A DNA stretch of 64,000 bases from Ascidiimonas meishanensis (lineage in GTDB: Bacteria; Bacteroidota; Bacteroidia; Flavobacteriales; Flavobacteriaceae): the NCBI RefSeq assembly GCF_037782385.1, contig NZ_JBBEXD010000003.1, positions 310,001 through 374,000 on the forward strand, read 5' to 3'. The position numbers and the translations under genes are program-made. Position 1 is the stretch's first letter; each line of letters opens with the position of its first letter. The notes under the pieces are model-generated. The model was not told where the DNA came from, did no database searches, and saw only the letters and a program-made list of their open reading frames with translations. Below, in pieces: positions 52,702-61,687 of this stretch.

Positions 52702-55700
52702 TGAGTTTAAAAATCTTTGGTTTATTATTGTTGATCGCTGCAATTATATACTTACGACCATTTTTATCTTGAAATATTTTTAAGTGCTTTATTTCCTCCC
52801 GCACAAAGAAACCGCTTTTAGTATAATCTTGCCATTCAAACCCCATTTTTCCATCTCCAAGTAACACACTTCCATAATGAGCATCTAATCTTGAAAATTG
52901 AGGTTTAAACTCGTAATTATTTCCTCCTAGAATAATATCTAAGTTACCATCTTTGTTTACGTCTGTACAAGTAATTCCGCAGATGCATGATAATTGAGTT
53001 CTTATCGGTAATTTTTTTATGGTGTATTTACCGCCTCCTTCATTAATGGCAATAACGCTTTCAGAGATACGTGCAGTTTTCACAATAGAATTTTCAATAA
53101 TATTCGCTGGAAAAAGTTCTTCAACGGTTCTGCTGGCATAGTCTGATGCCTTCAAGTTCTCTTTTTTAAGAGAAACAAGTTGCCCTGTTAATTCCTTTTT
53201 CATGTGAATAGGATAATCACCCCCATCTCTATGCCTTGTGATAATTTGTTCAATTGTACCATTGTTATCAAAGTCATTAATCCACATTTTAGCCGGATGG
53301 TCAAAGTCTGTTTTGTAAGGAAGATTACTCCCTTGATTTCCAATTACAAAGTCGTTATCTCCATCGTTATCAAGATCTGCTGTAGTAATGGTATTCCACC
53401 AGCCAGAAAGACTGTCTAGGGAAGTAGCGAGTTTACTTAACCTTCTCCCAGAATTTTTATAAATATTAGGATTACCCCATTCAGAAATAGTCACCAAATC
53501 TTTTTTATTGTCGCCATCCACATCTACCCATAGCGCATCAGTAATCATACCTGCATCCTTAAGGTCGTATGCATATCTGTCTGTACCATTTGTGAAGGTA
53601 CCATCTCCATTATTTTCTAGGAATAAATGATTTGGATTCACTCCATAGGTTCCTACTACACTTCTTGAACCTACAAAAACATCTATATCCCCATCATTAT
53701 TAAAATCGTGAGGTGCAATAACAGCAATGTTCTTAAATGCAGAAGGGAAGTTTTGTTTGGAGGCACTAAAATTTCCTTTGCCATCATTAACATATAGACG
53801 CACTTTATACTTCTTGTCTTCTCCAACTTCATTTCCACCATTTCCAACCATTAAATCTAAATCGCCATCACCGTCTGCATCAAAGAATGCAGAAGCAGTG
53901 TCTTCAAGACCCGCATCAACATCAAATACTCGTTGATTAGAAACTCTTAAATTTCCATTTCCACGATTCAGGTACAATACAGGAGCCTGTTTTTTTGCAC
54001 CTCCTATAAATATATCTTCATTCCCATCTCCATTTACATCTCCAACCGAAAGTGTAGGTCCTTCTTGTGATAGCATCTTATAAATAAGCCCCTCGTAATT
54101 AAAATCAATATAGGTATTTTCTTTATGGGTCTTGAATGTAGCATTATTAATTTCTTCCAGTATGGTAGCTTCTTTTATTACTTTTGGAACTCGATATACA
54201 TCCAGTGCTTCCTCCTGTTTAAATACGATCTTTTGATTAGCATTTAGGTTAGTAAACAATTGAGTACGATCATTAGGCCAGATTACTCTAATTGAATCAA
54301 TGGTTTTGGCTTTACCAAGCCCAATTGTCATACCGTATTCCATAGAAGATTGAAAGCCTCTGGAAGGCATTAATTCTTGAAAAACTTTCTGATTATCAAA
54401 ATATAACTGTACGGTGCTGCCTATGCCAAATAGATTGGGAGCTTTACCGTTAAATTGTAGTTTAATATAATTATTGTCGGTTTGTTTTTCTGTATTGTTA
54501 CGGTAAACAAATGCAGGCATATTTACATTGTTTACAATTACGTCAAGATCACCATCATTATCCAGATCACCATAAGCAACTCCATTAGACATACTTGGTA
54601 AATCTAAACCCCATTTCTCTGTAGCATTTTCAAAAGTGAGGTCTTTGTTATTACGGAATGCATAATTAGGAATGGGGACTCTAGGCATTTTGGCGATAAT
54701 AGTATCAATAGTTTCTTTTTTTCCGGTAAGCGCCATTTTTTGAATGATCTCATCTGCAAAGAAATTCACAAAATCAATATCTGTTAAATCATGATTTACA
54801 CCATTGGTAACAAAAATATCTTTAAAACCATCGTTGTCCATGTCAAAAATAAGTCCAGCCCAACTCCAATCAGTTTTTGAAACACCACTAAAATGCGCTA
54901 TTTCAGAAAAAGAATTATTTCCATTATTCAATTGTAATGTATTCTGAATGTACTGTTGGTAGAAATCTTTACTCTGTTTTAGTTTATAAATATCATAGCC
55001 TTCAAATTCCATGACCGATTTAACTCTTTCATCACCTTCGGGAAGCATATCGGTAATAAAGATCTCGTTTAAACCATCATTATTAATATCGGCAACGTCT
55101 ACACCCATTGCGGAAAGGGATAAATGTGAAGTCCAGTTTTTAATGTCTTCTTTAAAGGTGCCATCTTGATTGTTGATGTAGAGGTAATCACGCTCATAAA
55201 AATCATTAGAAACATAGATATCTGGATAAAGGTCCCCATTAAAGTCGGTAACCATAACTCCCAACCCAAAACCAATAAGGCTACCAAAGATACCGGCATC
55301 TTCACTTACATCTACAAACTTGCCATTATCATTACGCAATAGCATATCGCCCACACCTCTAAAAATTTCAGGTACACCTTCCCAGTCTTGCGCCCTTACT
55401 TCTCTTTGTTCTGCATAACCTAAACTACTAACAGGAATGTTACTATTGTTTAGGATATAGGCGTCCAGATCACCATCTTTATCATAATCAAAAAAGGTAG
55501 CATGGGTAGTGAAACCACTTTCTGCAAGGTTATATGCTGCTGCTTTTTCACTAAACGTAAGATCTCCGTTATTGATAAATAGTTGATTATTGTGATTGTC
55601 ACCTTCCATATTTCCGGCATTAGAAACATAGATGTCTAAAAGGCCATCTTGATTGATATCTACCATAGTGACCCCTGTAGACCAAGGCTTGTTACCTGCC

Positions 55701-56068
55701 ACCCCTGCTTTTTCAGTAATATCTTCAAAGGTAAAATCTCCTTTATTTAAATAGAGTTTGTTATCGCCCATATTTGCTGTAAGGTAAAGATCTGCAAGCC
55801 CATCGTTGTTAATATCTCCAATGGCTACACCACCACCATTATAAAAATTACGATATTTGAAAATATTGAATTCTTTACTATTTACTATATCATTTCTAAA
55901 GTCAATTCCTGTCTTTTCTCCTGATAGTAAGGAGAATAATTTCTCTTTTTTAACTTCTGCAACGTCTTTTACATTCTTTTCTTCGGAGTTACACGAGATA
56001 AATGTAATGGATAGGCATAAAAAAGCGGTTAGTCTATGTATTGTTTTGTAAACCATGGGTTTAATCAT
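52691..56068 (-). CDS. FG-GAP/VCBS + ASPIC/UnbV lipoprotein, copy 2
   Basis: 1125 aa. Lipobox FISCNSEEK. The same repeat layout as its neighbours: DINNDGLADLY, DINQDGLLDIY, DYDKDGDLDAY, DFNGDLYPDIY, DLDNDGDLDVI, DVNGDGNEDIF, DADGDGDLDLM. ASPIC/UnbV in the middle: FGIGSTVQLYFDNQKVFQELMPSRGFQSSMEYG. The start may be MIKPMVYK at 56068 (overlaps copy 1 by 8 bp) or the Met at 56056 (5-bp gap). Paralog of the two flanking genes; differences between the copies may reflect different ligands. Confidence 0.9.
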   Translation of the reverse strand: MIKPMVYKTIHRLTAFLCLSITFISCNSEEKNVKDVAEVKKEKLFSLLSGEKTGIDFRNDIVNSKEFNIFKYRNFYNGGGVAIGDINNDGLADLYLTANMGDNKLYLNKGDFTFEDITEKAGVAGNKPWSTGVTMVDINQDGLLDIYVSNAGNMEGDNHNNQLFINNGDLTFSEKAAAYNLAESGFTTHATFFDYDKDGDLDAYILNNSNIPVSSLGYAEQREVRAQDWEGVPEIFRGVGDMLLRNDNGKFVDVSEDAGIFGSLIGFGLGVMVTDFNGDLYPDIYVSNDFYERDYLYINNQDGTFKEDIKNWTSHLSLSAMGVDVADINNDGLNEIFITDMLPEGDERVKSVMEFEGYDIYKLKQSKDFYQQYIQNTLQLNNGNNSFSEIAHFSGVSKTDWSWAGLIFDMDNDGFKDIFVTNGVNHDLTDIDFVNFFADEIIQKMALTGKKETIDTIIAKMPRVPIPNYAFRNNKDLTFENATEKWGLDLPSMSNGVAYGDLDNDGDLDVIVNNVNMPAFVYRNNTEKQTDNNYIKLQFNGKAPNLFGIGSTVQLYFDNQKVFQELMPSRGFQSSMEYGMTIGLGKAKTIDSIRVIWPNDRTQLFTNLNANQKIVFKQEEALDVYRVPKVIKEATILEEINNATFKTHKENTYIDFNYEGLIYKMLSQEGPTLSVGDVNGDGNEDIFIGGAKKQAPVLYLNRGNGNLRVSNQRVFDVDAGLEDTASAFFDADGDGDLDLMVGNGGNEVGEDKKYKVRLYVNDGKGNFSASKQNFPSAFKNIAVIAPHDFNNDGDIDVFVGSRSVVGTYGVNPNHLFLENNGDGTFTNGTDRYAYDLKDAGMITDALWVDVDGDNKKDLVTISEWGNPNIYKNSGRRLSKLATSLDSLSGWWNTITTADLDNDGDNDFVIGNQGSNLPYKTDFDHPAKMWINDFDNNGTIEQIITRHRDGGDYPIHMKKELTGQLVSLKKENLKASDYASRTVEELFPANIIENSIVKTARISESVIAINEGGGKYTIKKLPIRTQLSCICGITCTDVNKDGNLDIILGGNNYEFKPQFSRLDAHYGSVLLGDGKMGFEWQDYTKSGFFVREEIKHLKIFQDKNGRKYIIAAINNNKPKIFKLNEE

Positions 56069-59000
56069 TTATTATTTCTAGTATTATGGGCATTCCATTA
56101 TTAATTCCTGCAATAATGCAAGGTTTGTTTTTAATGATAATTTTTTTGAGGGTTCTTACGGGTCCAGACAATTTAAAGTTTTGAGATAATACAGCTTCAA
56201 AACCACCTTTGGTATTATTGAGTAATAAAAGGCCATGTGAGGCATCTAATCTGCTTAACTGGGTACTTACTTCATATTCATTTCCCGCTAAAAAGACATC
56301 AGGATATCCATCTTTATTAAAATCTTCAACTACCATATCATGCACGCTAGACAATTGCGCCTGCAAAGGTAATAGATGTTTTTTAAAAGTTCCATTGCCT
56401 AGGTTTTCAAAATAGCAAGAGGCAAGTTCCGTCACCTGTTTTTTATAGGCATCTTCAATTTTCTTCGCAGAAAAGAAATCAGACAAAGAGGCTTCTGCAA
56501 AACTTTTGTAAGAAAGAAACTTTTTATTTAACGGAGGTAGTTGCTTAACCAGATCGTCTTTGGTAGCAAAAAGCGTTTCTTCACCTCTATAAAAATAGGT
56601 AATCAAGGGCTCAATTCTTCCATTGTCATCAAAGTCGTTTCTATAAAGTTTGATAGGGGCTTCTGGACTTGCGGTAAACCTAGTATTGAAACCCCAGTTT
56701 CCGGCTATAATGTCTTGATCACCATCCTTATCAAAATCGGCTACTTTTACTGTGTTCCACCAGCCATTTGTATGTGCTAAGTGCGTTTCTTTTGCCAACT
56801 CAAATTTCCCTTGCTCACTCTTAAGCACAGAAATTGGCATCCAATGCCCCACAGCAATAGCCTCTGGAATCTGATCATTATTTAAATCTGCCCATATAAT
56901 ATCTTGAATATTACCAAGAGATTGAAATGTTGTAGATAGGGTAGTAGTAACGTCTGAAAATTTGCCATTTCCATTGTTTAGAAGGAAATATTGATGGGGA
57001 GTTTTTCCGTATTGCGCAGGTAATTGATTGGAAGTGATGCAAATATCAAGAAAACCATCATTATTTAAATCTGGAGTGGTTACACCGGAAGCATTTACGA
57101 ACAGCTCTTTGAATTGAATAGAATCTTTGGTAAATACGCTATTTTGGTTAAGATACAAACGCGGATTAAGAGGTTTTCCAGATTTAAATTCATTACCTCC
57201 GCTTACCACTATCAAATCCAAATCTCCATCATTATCAGCATCAAAAAATGCAGCTCCTGTATCTTCATTGATGCTATCTTCATTAAATACTTCATTGGCT
57301 ATAGAAGTGAAATTTCCTTCTTCATTTTGTATGTAAAGTGCGGAAACTTGTTTTTTCCCTCCACATATAAAGAGGTCTTGTATAGTATCTTGATTAATGT
57401 CTGCCACGGCAATATCAGGTCCTTGATTGGTATAAACAAATGGAATCAAAGGATCTCTATTGAATTCTAAAGTGGCATATTCACGATGTTTGAATTTTAA
57501 AGAATCTTGAGAATTTTTGAGATACCTATTTTCTTTTTTTGTATTTAACCTGAGTGGTGTATTAGAATTTGCGTTTTTATGCTCTAACAGGAGTGTTTGG
57601 TTAGAGGCAATTTGAGATCTTTTTTCCAACCGTTGATCTGGCCATGTAATGATGAGTGAATCAATAGTTTTGTTATTTCCGATCCCAAAATGTAATTCCG
57701 GCGGAGCAGCGGAAAGGTATCCTTTTGTGGGGTAGTTTTGAGCAGTCATTACCTGTTCACCAACATATAGCGTAACTTCTGCACCTATTGCAAAGAAATT
57801 TTCTTTACTTCCTTTAAACTTCACTTTTAGGTATTGATTTGAATTCTCAAGATGGGTTGCTTTGTTCTCAAGAACAAATGCCTTTTCGTTTACGTTGTTC
57901 ACAACTAAGTCAAGGTCTCCATCATTGTCTAAGTCTGCAGAAGCAGTTCCATTACTAAAGGAAGGGAGTTTTTGAAACCAGGTTTCTGTGGTGTTTTCAA
58001 AGGTGGTATTACCAAGATTTCTAAAGAAGTAATTAGCCGATTTTTTTTCAGGAAGTTCGCCAATCATTTCCATATCCTCAGCGGTAAGTCCTTTACTAAT
58101 TCTTTTCTGGATATTGTCATTAGCAATAAAATTCACATAATCCATATCATTACTTGCCCCTTTTATCCCATTAGAGATGTACAAATCATTCCAGCCATCA
58201 TTATCAAAGTCTCCTGCTACGGGGCTCCAAGACCATTCGGTTGCTGCAATACCGCTTGCAAATGCTGTTTCAACAAAATTTTCATTACCCATATTTACAT
58301 GCAATGTATTTTGCATGAATTGGGGCGCGTATCCATTTTTAAGATAATTAGTATAGGTTTGAAAAGGATATTCTAAACCTGAGGTATTATAGGTTTTTAA
58401 ATCTTCAGGAAGCATGTCAAGCGATATAATATCTTGACGACTGTCATTGTTTAAATCTACCATAATATTTCCCATAGAATAATGAGAGGTATGACCCAGT
58501 GCAGTTGGATTAGAAGTGATAAGTTCACGAAAAGTACCGTCTTGATTGTTGAGATATAAATAATCGTTCTCAAAAAAATCATTTCCCACATAAATGTCTG
58601 GGTAGCCATCAGCGTTTAAATCGCCTACAGCGATTCCAAGCCCGTAGCCTATTTTTCCCTGGAATATTCCTGCTTCTAAGGTGACATCGTCATAATAACC
58701 GTTATTATTTTTAAATAATTTATCTCCAGATCTCCAATCTATTTCCTGTCGTTTAGAGCCTTTGCCATAGGTGCGATTTGGATGAACAGAATGATTTAAT
58801 AAATACATATCAAGATCGCCATCTAGGTCATAATCAAAAAAGGCAGCTTGAGTGCTGAAACCAGCAAAATCCAACCCGTAGGCTGCGGAAGATTCTTTAA
58901 ATATAGGAACTCCTTTGTCATTATTCCCTTGATTTACGTACAAAAGATTATGCCCTCTGAGTTCTTTGTAGTTTGAAACTTTACATACATAAATATCTAA

Positions 59001-59369
59001 TAATCCATCATTGTTAATATCTACATGCGTTACTCCTGTTGTCCAGCCTTCCTTGTTGCTAATTCCTGCTTGCACAGAAACATTTGAAAATTTTAAACTT
59101 CCATTATTTAAATAAAGTGCATCATTGTCTTGATTGGAAGTAAAATAGATATCAGATAACCCATCATTATTAAAATCTGCCAGCGCAACTCCTGCGCCAT
59201 TGTAGTAGTATAGATACGATAGGATGTTTAATTCTGGTGTATCAACAAGCGTATTTGTAAATTTAATACCGGTATCTTTATTAAGCACAAAGAGTTTGTC
59301 TTCTTTTTGACAACTGTGTAAAAGAAGAAAGCAAAGGATAGTTAATATACTTGTTGATAATCGGGTCAT
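56061..59369 (-). CDS. FG-GAP/VCBS + ASPIC/UnbV lipoprotein, copy 1
   Basis: 1102 aa, first gene of the six-gene operon. Lipobox LLHSC followed by QKEDK, very close to the surface-export signal QKDDE described for flavobacterial lipoproteins, so surface exposure is expected. Calcium-type repeat loops include DFNNDGLSDIY, DINNDGLLDIY, DYDLDGDLDMY, DLNADGYPDIY, DFDNDGWNDLY and DADNDGDLDLI. The ASPIC/UnbV module reads FFAIGAEVTLYVGEQVMTAQNYPTKGYLSAAPPE. A perfect 14-bp inverted repeat lies 34 bp upstream of its start. Confidence 0.9.
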   Translation of the reverse strand: MTRLSTSILTILCFLLLHSCQKEDKLFVLNKDTGIKFTNTLVDTPELNILSYLYYYNGAGVALADFNNDGLSDIYFTSNQDNDALYLNNGSLKFSNVSVQAGISNKEGWTTGVTHVDINNDGLLDIYVCKVSNYKELRGHNLLYVNQGNNDKGVPIFKESSAAYGLDFAGFSTQAAFFDYDLDGDLDMYLLNHSVHPNRTYGKGSKRQEIDWRSGDKLFKNNNGYYDDVTLEAGIFQGKIGYGLGIAVGDLNADGYPDIYVGNDFFENDYLYLNNQDGTFRELITSNPTALGHTSHYSMGNIMVDLNNDSRQDIISLDMLPEDLKTYNTSGLEYPFQTYTNYLKNGYAPQFMQNTLHVNMGNENFVETAFASGIAATEWSWSPVAGDFDNDGWNDLYISNGIKGASNDMDYVNFIANDNIQKRISKGLTAEDMEMIGELPEKKSANYFFRNLGNTTFENTTETWFQKLPSFSNGTASADLDNDGDLDLVVNNVNEKAFVLENKATHLENSNQYLKVKFKGSKENFFAIGAEVTLYVGEQVMTAQNYPTKGYLSAAPPELHFGIGNNKTIDSLIITWPDQRLEKRSQIASNQTLLLEHKNANSNTPLRLNTKKENRYLKNSQDSLKFKHREYATLEFNRDPLIPFVYTNQGPDIAVADINQDTIQDLFICGGKKQVSALYIQNEEGNFTSIANEVFNEDSINEDTGAAFFDADNDGDLDLIVVSGGNEFKSGKPLNPRLYLNQNSVFTKDSIQFKELFVNASGVTTPDLNNDGFLDICITSNQLPAQYGKTPHQYFLLNNGNGKFSDVTTTLSTTFQSLGNIQDIIWADLNNDQIPEAIAVGHWMPISVLKSEQGKFELAKETHLAHTNGWWNTVKVADFDKDGDQDIIAGNWGFNTRFTASPEAPIKLYRNDFDDNGRIEPLITYFYRGEETLFATKDDLVKQLPPLNKKFLSYKSFAEASLSDFFSAKKIEDAYKKQVTELASCYFENLGNGTFKKHLLPLQAQLSSVHDMVVEDFNKDGYPDVFLAGNEYEVSTQLSRLDASHGLLLLNNTKGGFEAVLSQNFKLSGPVRTLKKIIIKNKPCIIAGINNGMPIILEIIND

Positions 59370-59402
59370 ATTTTTTGTTATACCAGTACCTTGTATAAAT
59401 AA

Positions 59403-59436
59403 AATTGCAAAATGTAACTCAATACATTTTGCAATT
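59403..59436. promoter_or_regulatory. perfect 14-bp inverted repeat in the divergent promoter
   Basis: AATTGCAAAATGTA (59403-59416) pairs perfectly with TACATTTTGCAATT (59423-59436) around ACTCAA. It lies 34 bp upstream of the VCBS copy 1 start and ~190 bp from the histidine kinase start. It could be an operator for a dimeric regulator or a leader hairpin. TACATTTTG in its arms is one base too long for the -7 consensus. Confidence 0.6.
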
Positions 59437-59624
59437 AAATTCGACGTAATTTTACTGTATGTAGAATAAAATATAAATTCATTAATTTATGCTTACGAAT
59501 GTAAGTGTTTACAATGGATTATAGGGCTAATGGTAAAGTAAAAAGATTAATGAAAAGTTAATAAGATTAATAGAAATGTAAGGGTATTTGTAATGAAGCT
59601 ATTTTAGGTTTATTTGTAGATGAA

Positions 59625-60896
59625 ATGAATAAAAGAAAACTATATATACTAATTTTTGTTGTTTCTGTAATAGGTCTTGCTATGGTGCAATACCAATACC
59701 TTAAAATAGGATTAAACTTGGCTAAAGTACAGTTTAGCCAGAAGGTAGGGGATGCAGGGAAACTCATTAAAGAGGACTTGAAGAATAAGAATCAATTAAC
59801 CATTCTACTAGAAAAGGCTATTACAAGAGATTCTTCCTATTTTAATTTAAGTATAGATAGTCTTTACGATGCGTCACAATATTTTCTTCAAGATTATATT
59901 TCCTTACAGCTGGTGCAACAAGGAATAAAGTCTGATTTTACATTTAGACTTTATACGAAAGATTCACTTTATAATTTAATCTCAAAAGCTTCTGATTTTG
60001 AAACAGATACAGATTTAATTAGATATCCTCTAGAATTGAAAGGGTATCTTCCCGGGGAGTTAGGAAGAAAAACATTTTTGGAGCTTAGATTCAAGAACCT
60101 TAACCAATATTTTTTATTCCAACTTAACGGATTAACGATTCCGGGACTTATTTTTATGATTGCCATTGTTGGGGTAGTTATATGGGTTTTACGTTCTTTT
60201 TACTGGCAGCGCAGTGTAATTACTACTACAAATGAATTTATAAATAATCTAACTCACGAACTAAAAACACCTGTTTTTGCGATAGGAGTAGCGGCTAAAA
60301 TATTGGAAGAAGAGGTCTCAAAAGAAAAACAACCGGTACTTTCTATTATTAAGGATCAAATAAAGAAGTTAAATGATCATACCAATAAGGTACTGGACCT
60401 TTCAAACTTAGAAAGGAGGCAAAGTGTGTTTGCATTAGAAAGACTAGATCTTAAGCCGGTAATTACAGAAGTTTGTGAAAGTTTTAAATTATTATCGGCA
60501 CTTGGGGAGATTGATTTTAAGTATTCAATAGAAGGTGATCATTTTTGGATACGTGGAGATGCTTTTCATTTGTCAAATTCCATATCAAATTTGCTAGACA
60601 ACGCAAAAAAATATAGCCTTAACGAACCTATTGTTAACTTAAGGGCCTATAAGAAGGGAAATAAACTTGTGATTAGTGTAATGGATAAGGGAATAGGGGT
60701 TGATAAGGATCATTTGGATTTGATTTTTAAAAAGTATTACAGAGTCTCAAATGGAGATACACATAATGTAAAAGGTTATGGACTGGGTTTAAGTTATGTA
60801 AAACGTGTAATAACAGGGCATTCAGGAAAAATATATGTTAGTAGTGAGAAAAAGAAAGGTACAGAAGTAACAATTGAGCTAAATCTATGTGGTTGA
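59625..60896 (+). CDS. sensor histidine kinase
   Basis: 423 aa. Two membrane helices: residues ~4-22 at the N terminus (LYILIFVVSVIGLAMVQY) and ~178-193 (GLIFMIAIVGVVIWVL), bracketing a ~150-aa extracytoplasmic sensor of unknown type. Phosphoacceptor His211 in NLTHELKTPVFAIG; ATPase motifs NSISNLLDNAKKYS, DKGIGVDKDHLDLIFKKYYR and GYGLGLSYVKRVITGHSG. Divergent from the VCBS operon and immediately upstream of its response regulator. It is a good candidate to control the VCBS and SusCD genes. Confidence 0.92.
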   Translation: MNKRKLYILIFVVSVIGLAMVQYQYLKIGLNLAKVQFSQKVGDAGKLIKEDLKNKNQLTILLEKAITRDSSYFNLSIDSLYDASQYFLQDYISLQLVQQGIKSDFTFRLYTKDSLYNLISKASDFETDTDLIRYPLELKGYLPGELGRKTFLELRFKNLNQYFLFQLNGLTIPGLIFMIAIVGVVIWVLRSFYWQRSVITTTNEFINNLTHELKTPVFAIGVAAKILEEEVSKEKQPVLSIIKDQIKKLNDHTNKVLDLSNLERRQSVFALERLDLKPVITEVCESFKLLSALGEIDFKYSIEGDHFWIRGDAFHLSNSISNLLDNAKKYSLNEPIVNLRAYKKGNKLVISVMDKGIGVDKDHLDLIFKKYYRVSNGDTHNVKGYGLGLSYVKRVITGHSGKIYVSSEKKKGTEVTIELNLCG

Positions 60897-60897
60897 T

Positions 60898-61587
60898 ATG
60901 CAGAACTATAAAATTTTATTGGTAGAAGACGATGCGGCATTAGGATATGTTTTGAAGGAGTATTTAGGAATGAAGGATTTTGAGATTACCTGGGCGCAAA
61001 GAGGTGCCGAGGCTTTGATACATTTGGATAAAAAAAGTTTTGATATGGCTATTTTAGATGTGATGATGCCCGATATGGATGGGTTTGAATTGGCTTTAAA
61101 AATTCAAAGTTTATATCCAAAATTGCCGTTTATTTTTTTGACAGCTAGGTCTATGAAGATAGATGTTTTGAAGGGGTTTGCGGCTGGTGCTGTAGACTAT
61201 TTGAAGAAACCTATTGATGAGGAAGAGCTGGTAGTAAGAATAAGTGCCTTACTCTCAAGGTTAGTGAATAATAAGAAAGGGAGTGTAGAAACTATTTTGT
61301 ATAAAATTGGAAGATACGAATTGAACTATCTAAATATGGAACTGCGATTTGGAAAAGAAAAATGGCAGCTCACGAGTCGTGAAAACGAATTATTGAAATT
61401 TTTAATTCGTCATAAGAACCAGTTGTGTACACATAAAGAAATACTCACTCATATTTGGGGTGAAAATGACTACTTTAATCGCAAAAGCCTGAACGTTTTT
61501 ATTTCTCATTTAAGACGATATCTGGAAAAAGATCCGGCTATTATAATTGAAAATGTACATAATAAAGGGTTTATTTTAAGAGAATAG
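60898..61587 (+). CDS. OmpR-family response regulator
   Basis: 229 aa. Receiver with acidic EDD at residues 10-12, phosphoacceptor Asp54 in AILDVMMPDMDG and LKKPIDEEEL; C-terminal winged helix (LTSRENELLKFLIRHKNQLCTHKEILTHIWG, then NVFISHLRRYLEKDPAIIIENVHNKGFIL). I start it at the ATG at 60898 (MQNYKILL), one base after the kinase stop; a GTG at 60889 overlaps the kinase and adds nothing useful. It is followed by a terminator. Confidence 0.93.
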   Translation: MQNYKILLVEDDAALGYVLKEYLGMKDFEITWAQRGAEALIHLDKKSFDMAILDVMMPDMDGFELALKIQSLYPKLPFIFLTARSMKIDVLKGFAAGAVDYLKKPIDEEELVVRISALLSRLVNNKKGSVETILYKIGRYELNYLNMELRFGKEKWQLTSRENELLKFLIRHKNQLCTHKEILTHIWGENDYFNRKSLNVFISHLRRYLEKDPAIIIENVHNKGFILRE

Positions 61588-61629
61588 TCGTAGAAGACAT
61601 CTTTTTTAATAGTCTAAATACAACATAAA

Positions 61630-61659
61630 AAAGAGACTGCCTCTTCAGACAGTCTCTTT
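61630..61659. terminator. bidirectional terminator between response regulator and susD
   Basis: AAAGAGACTG (61630-61639) pairs perfectly with CAGTCTCTTT (61650-61659) around a 10-base loop. It lies between convergent genes and fits termination on both strands. Confidence 0.8.
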
Positions 61660-61687
61660 ACAATTATTATTTTATTGTTATTTTACC

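Noticed and set aside
52691..59369. Direct repeats between the VCBS genes as a possible recombination or mobile element
   Set aside because: Similarity is explained by paralogous coding sequence with repeated calcium-loop motifs; there are no terminal inverted repeats or transposase.
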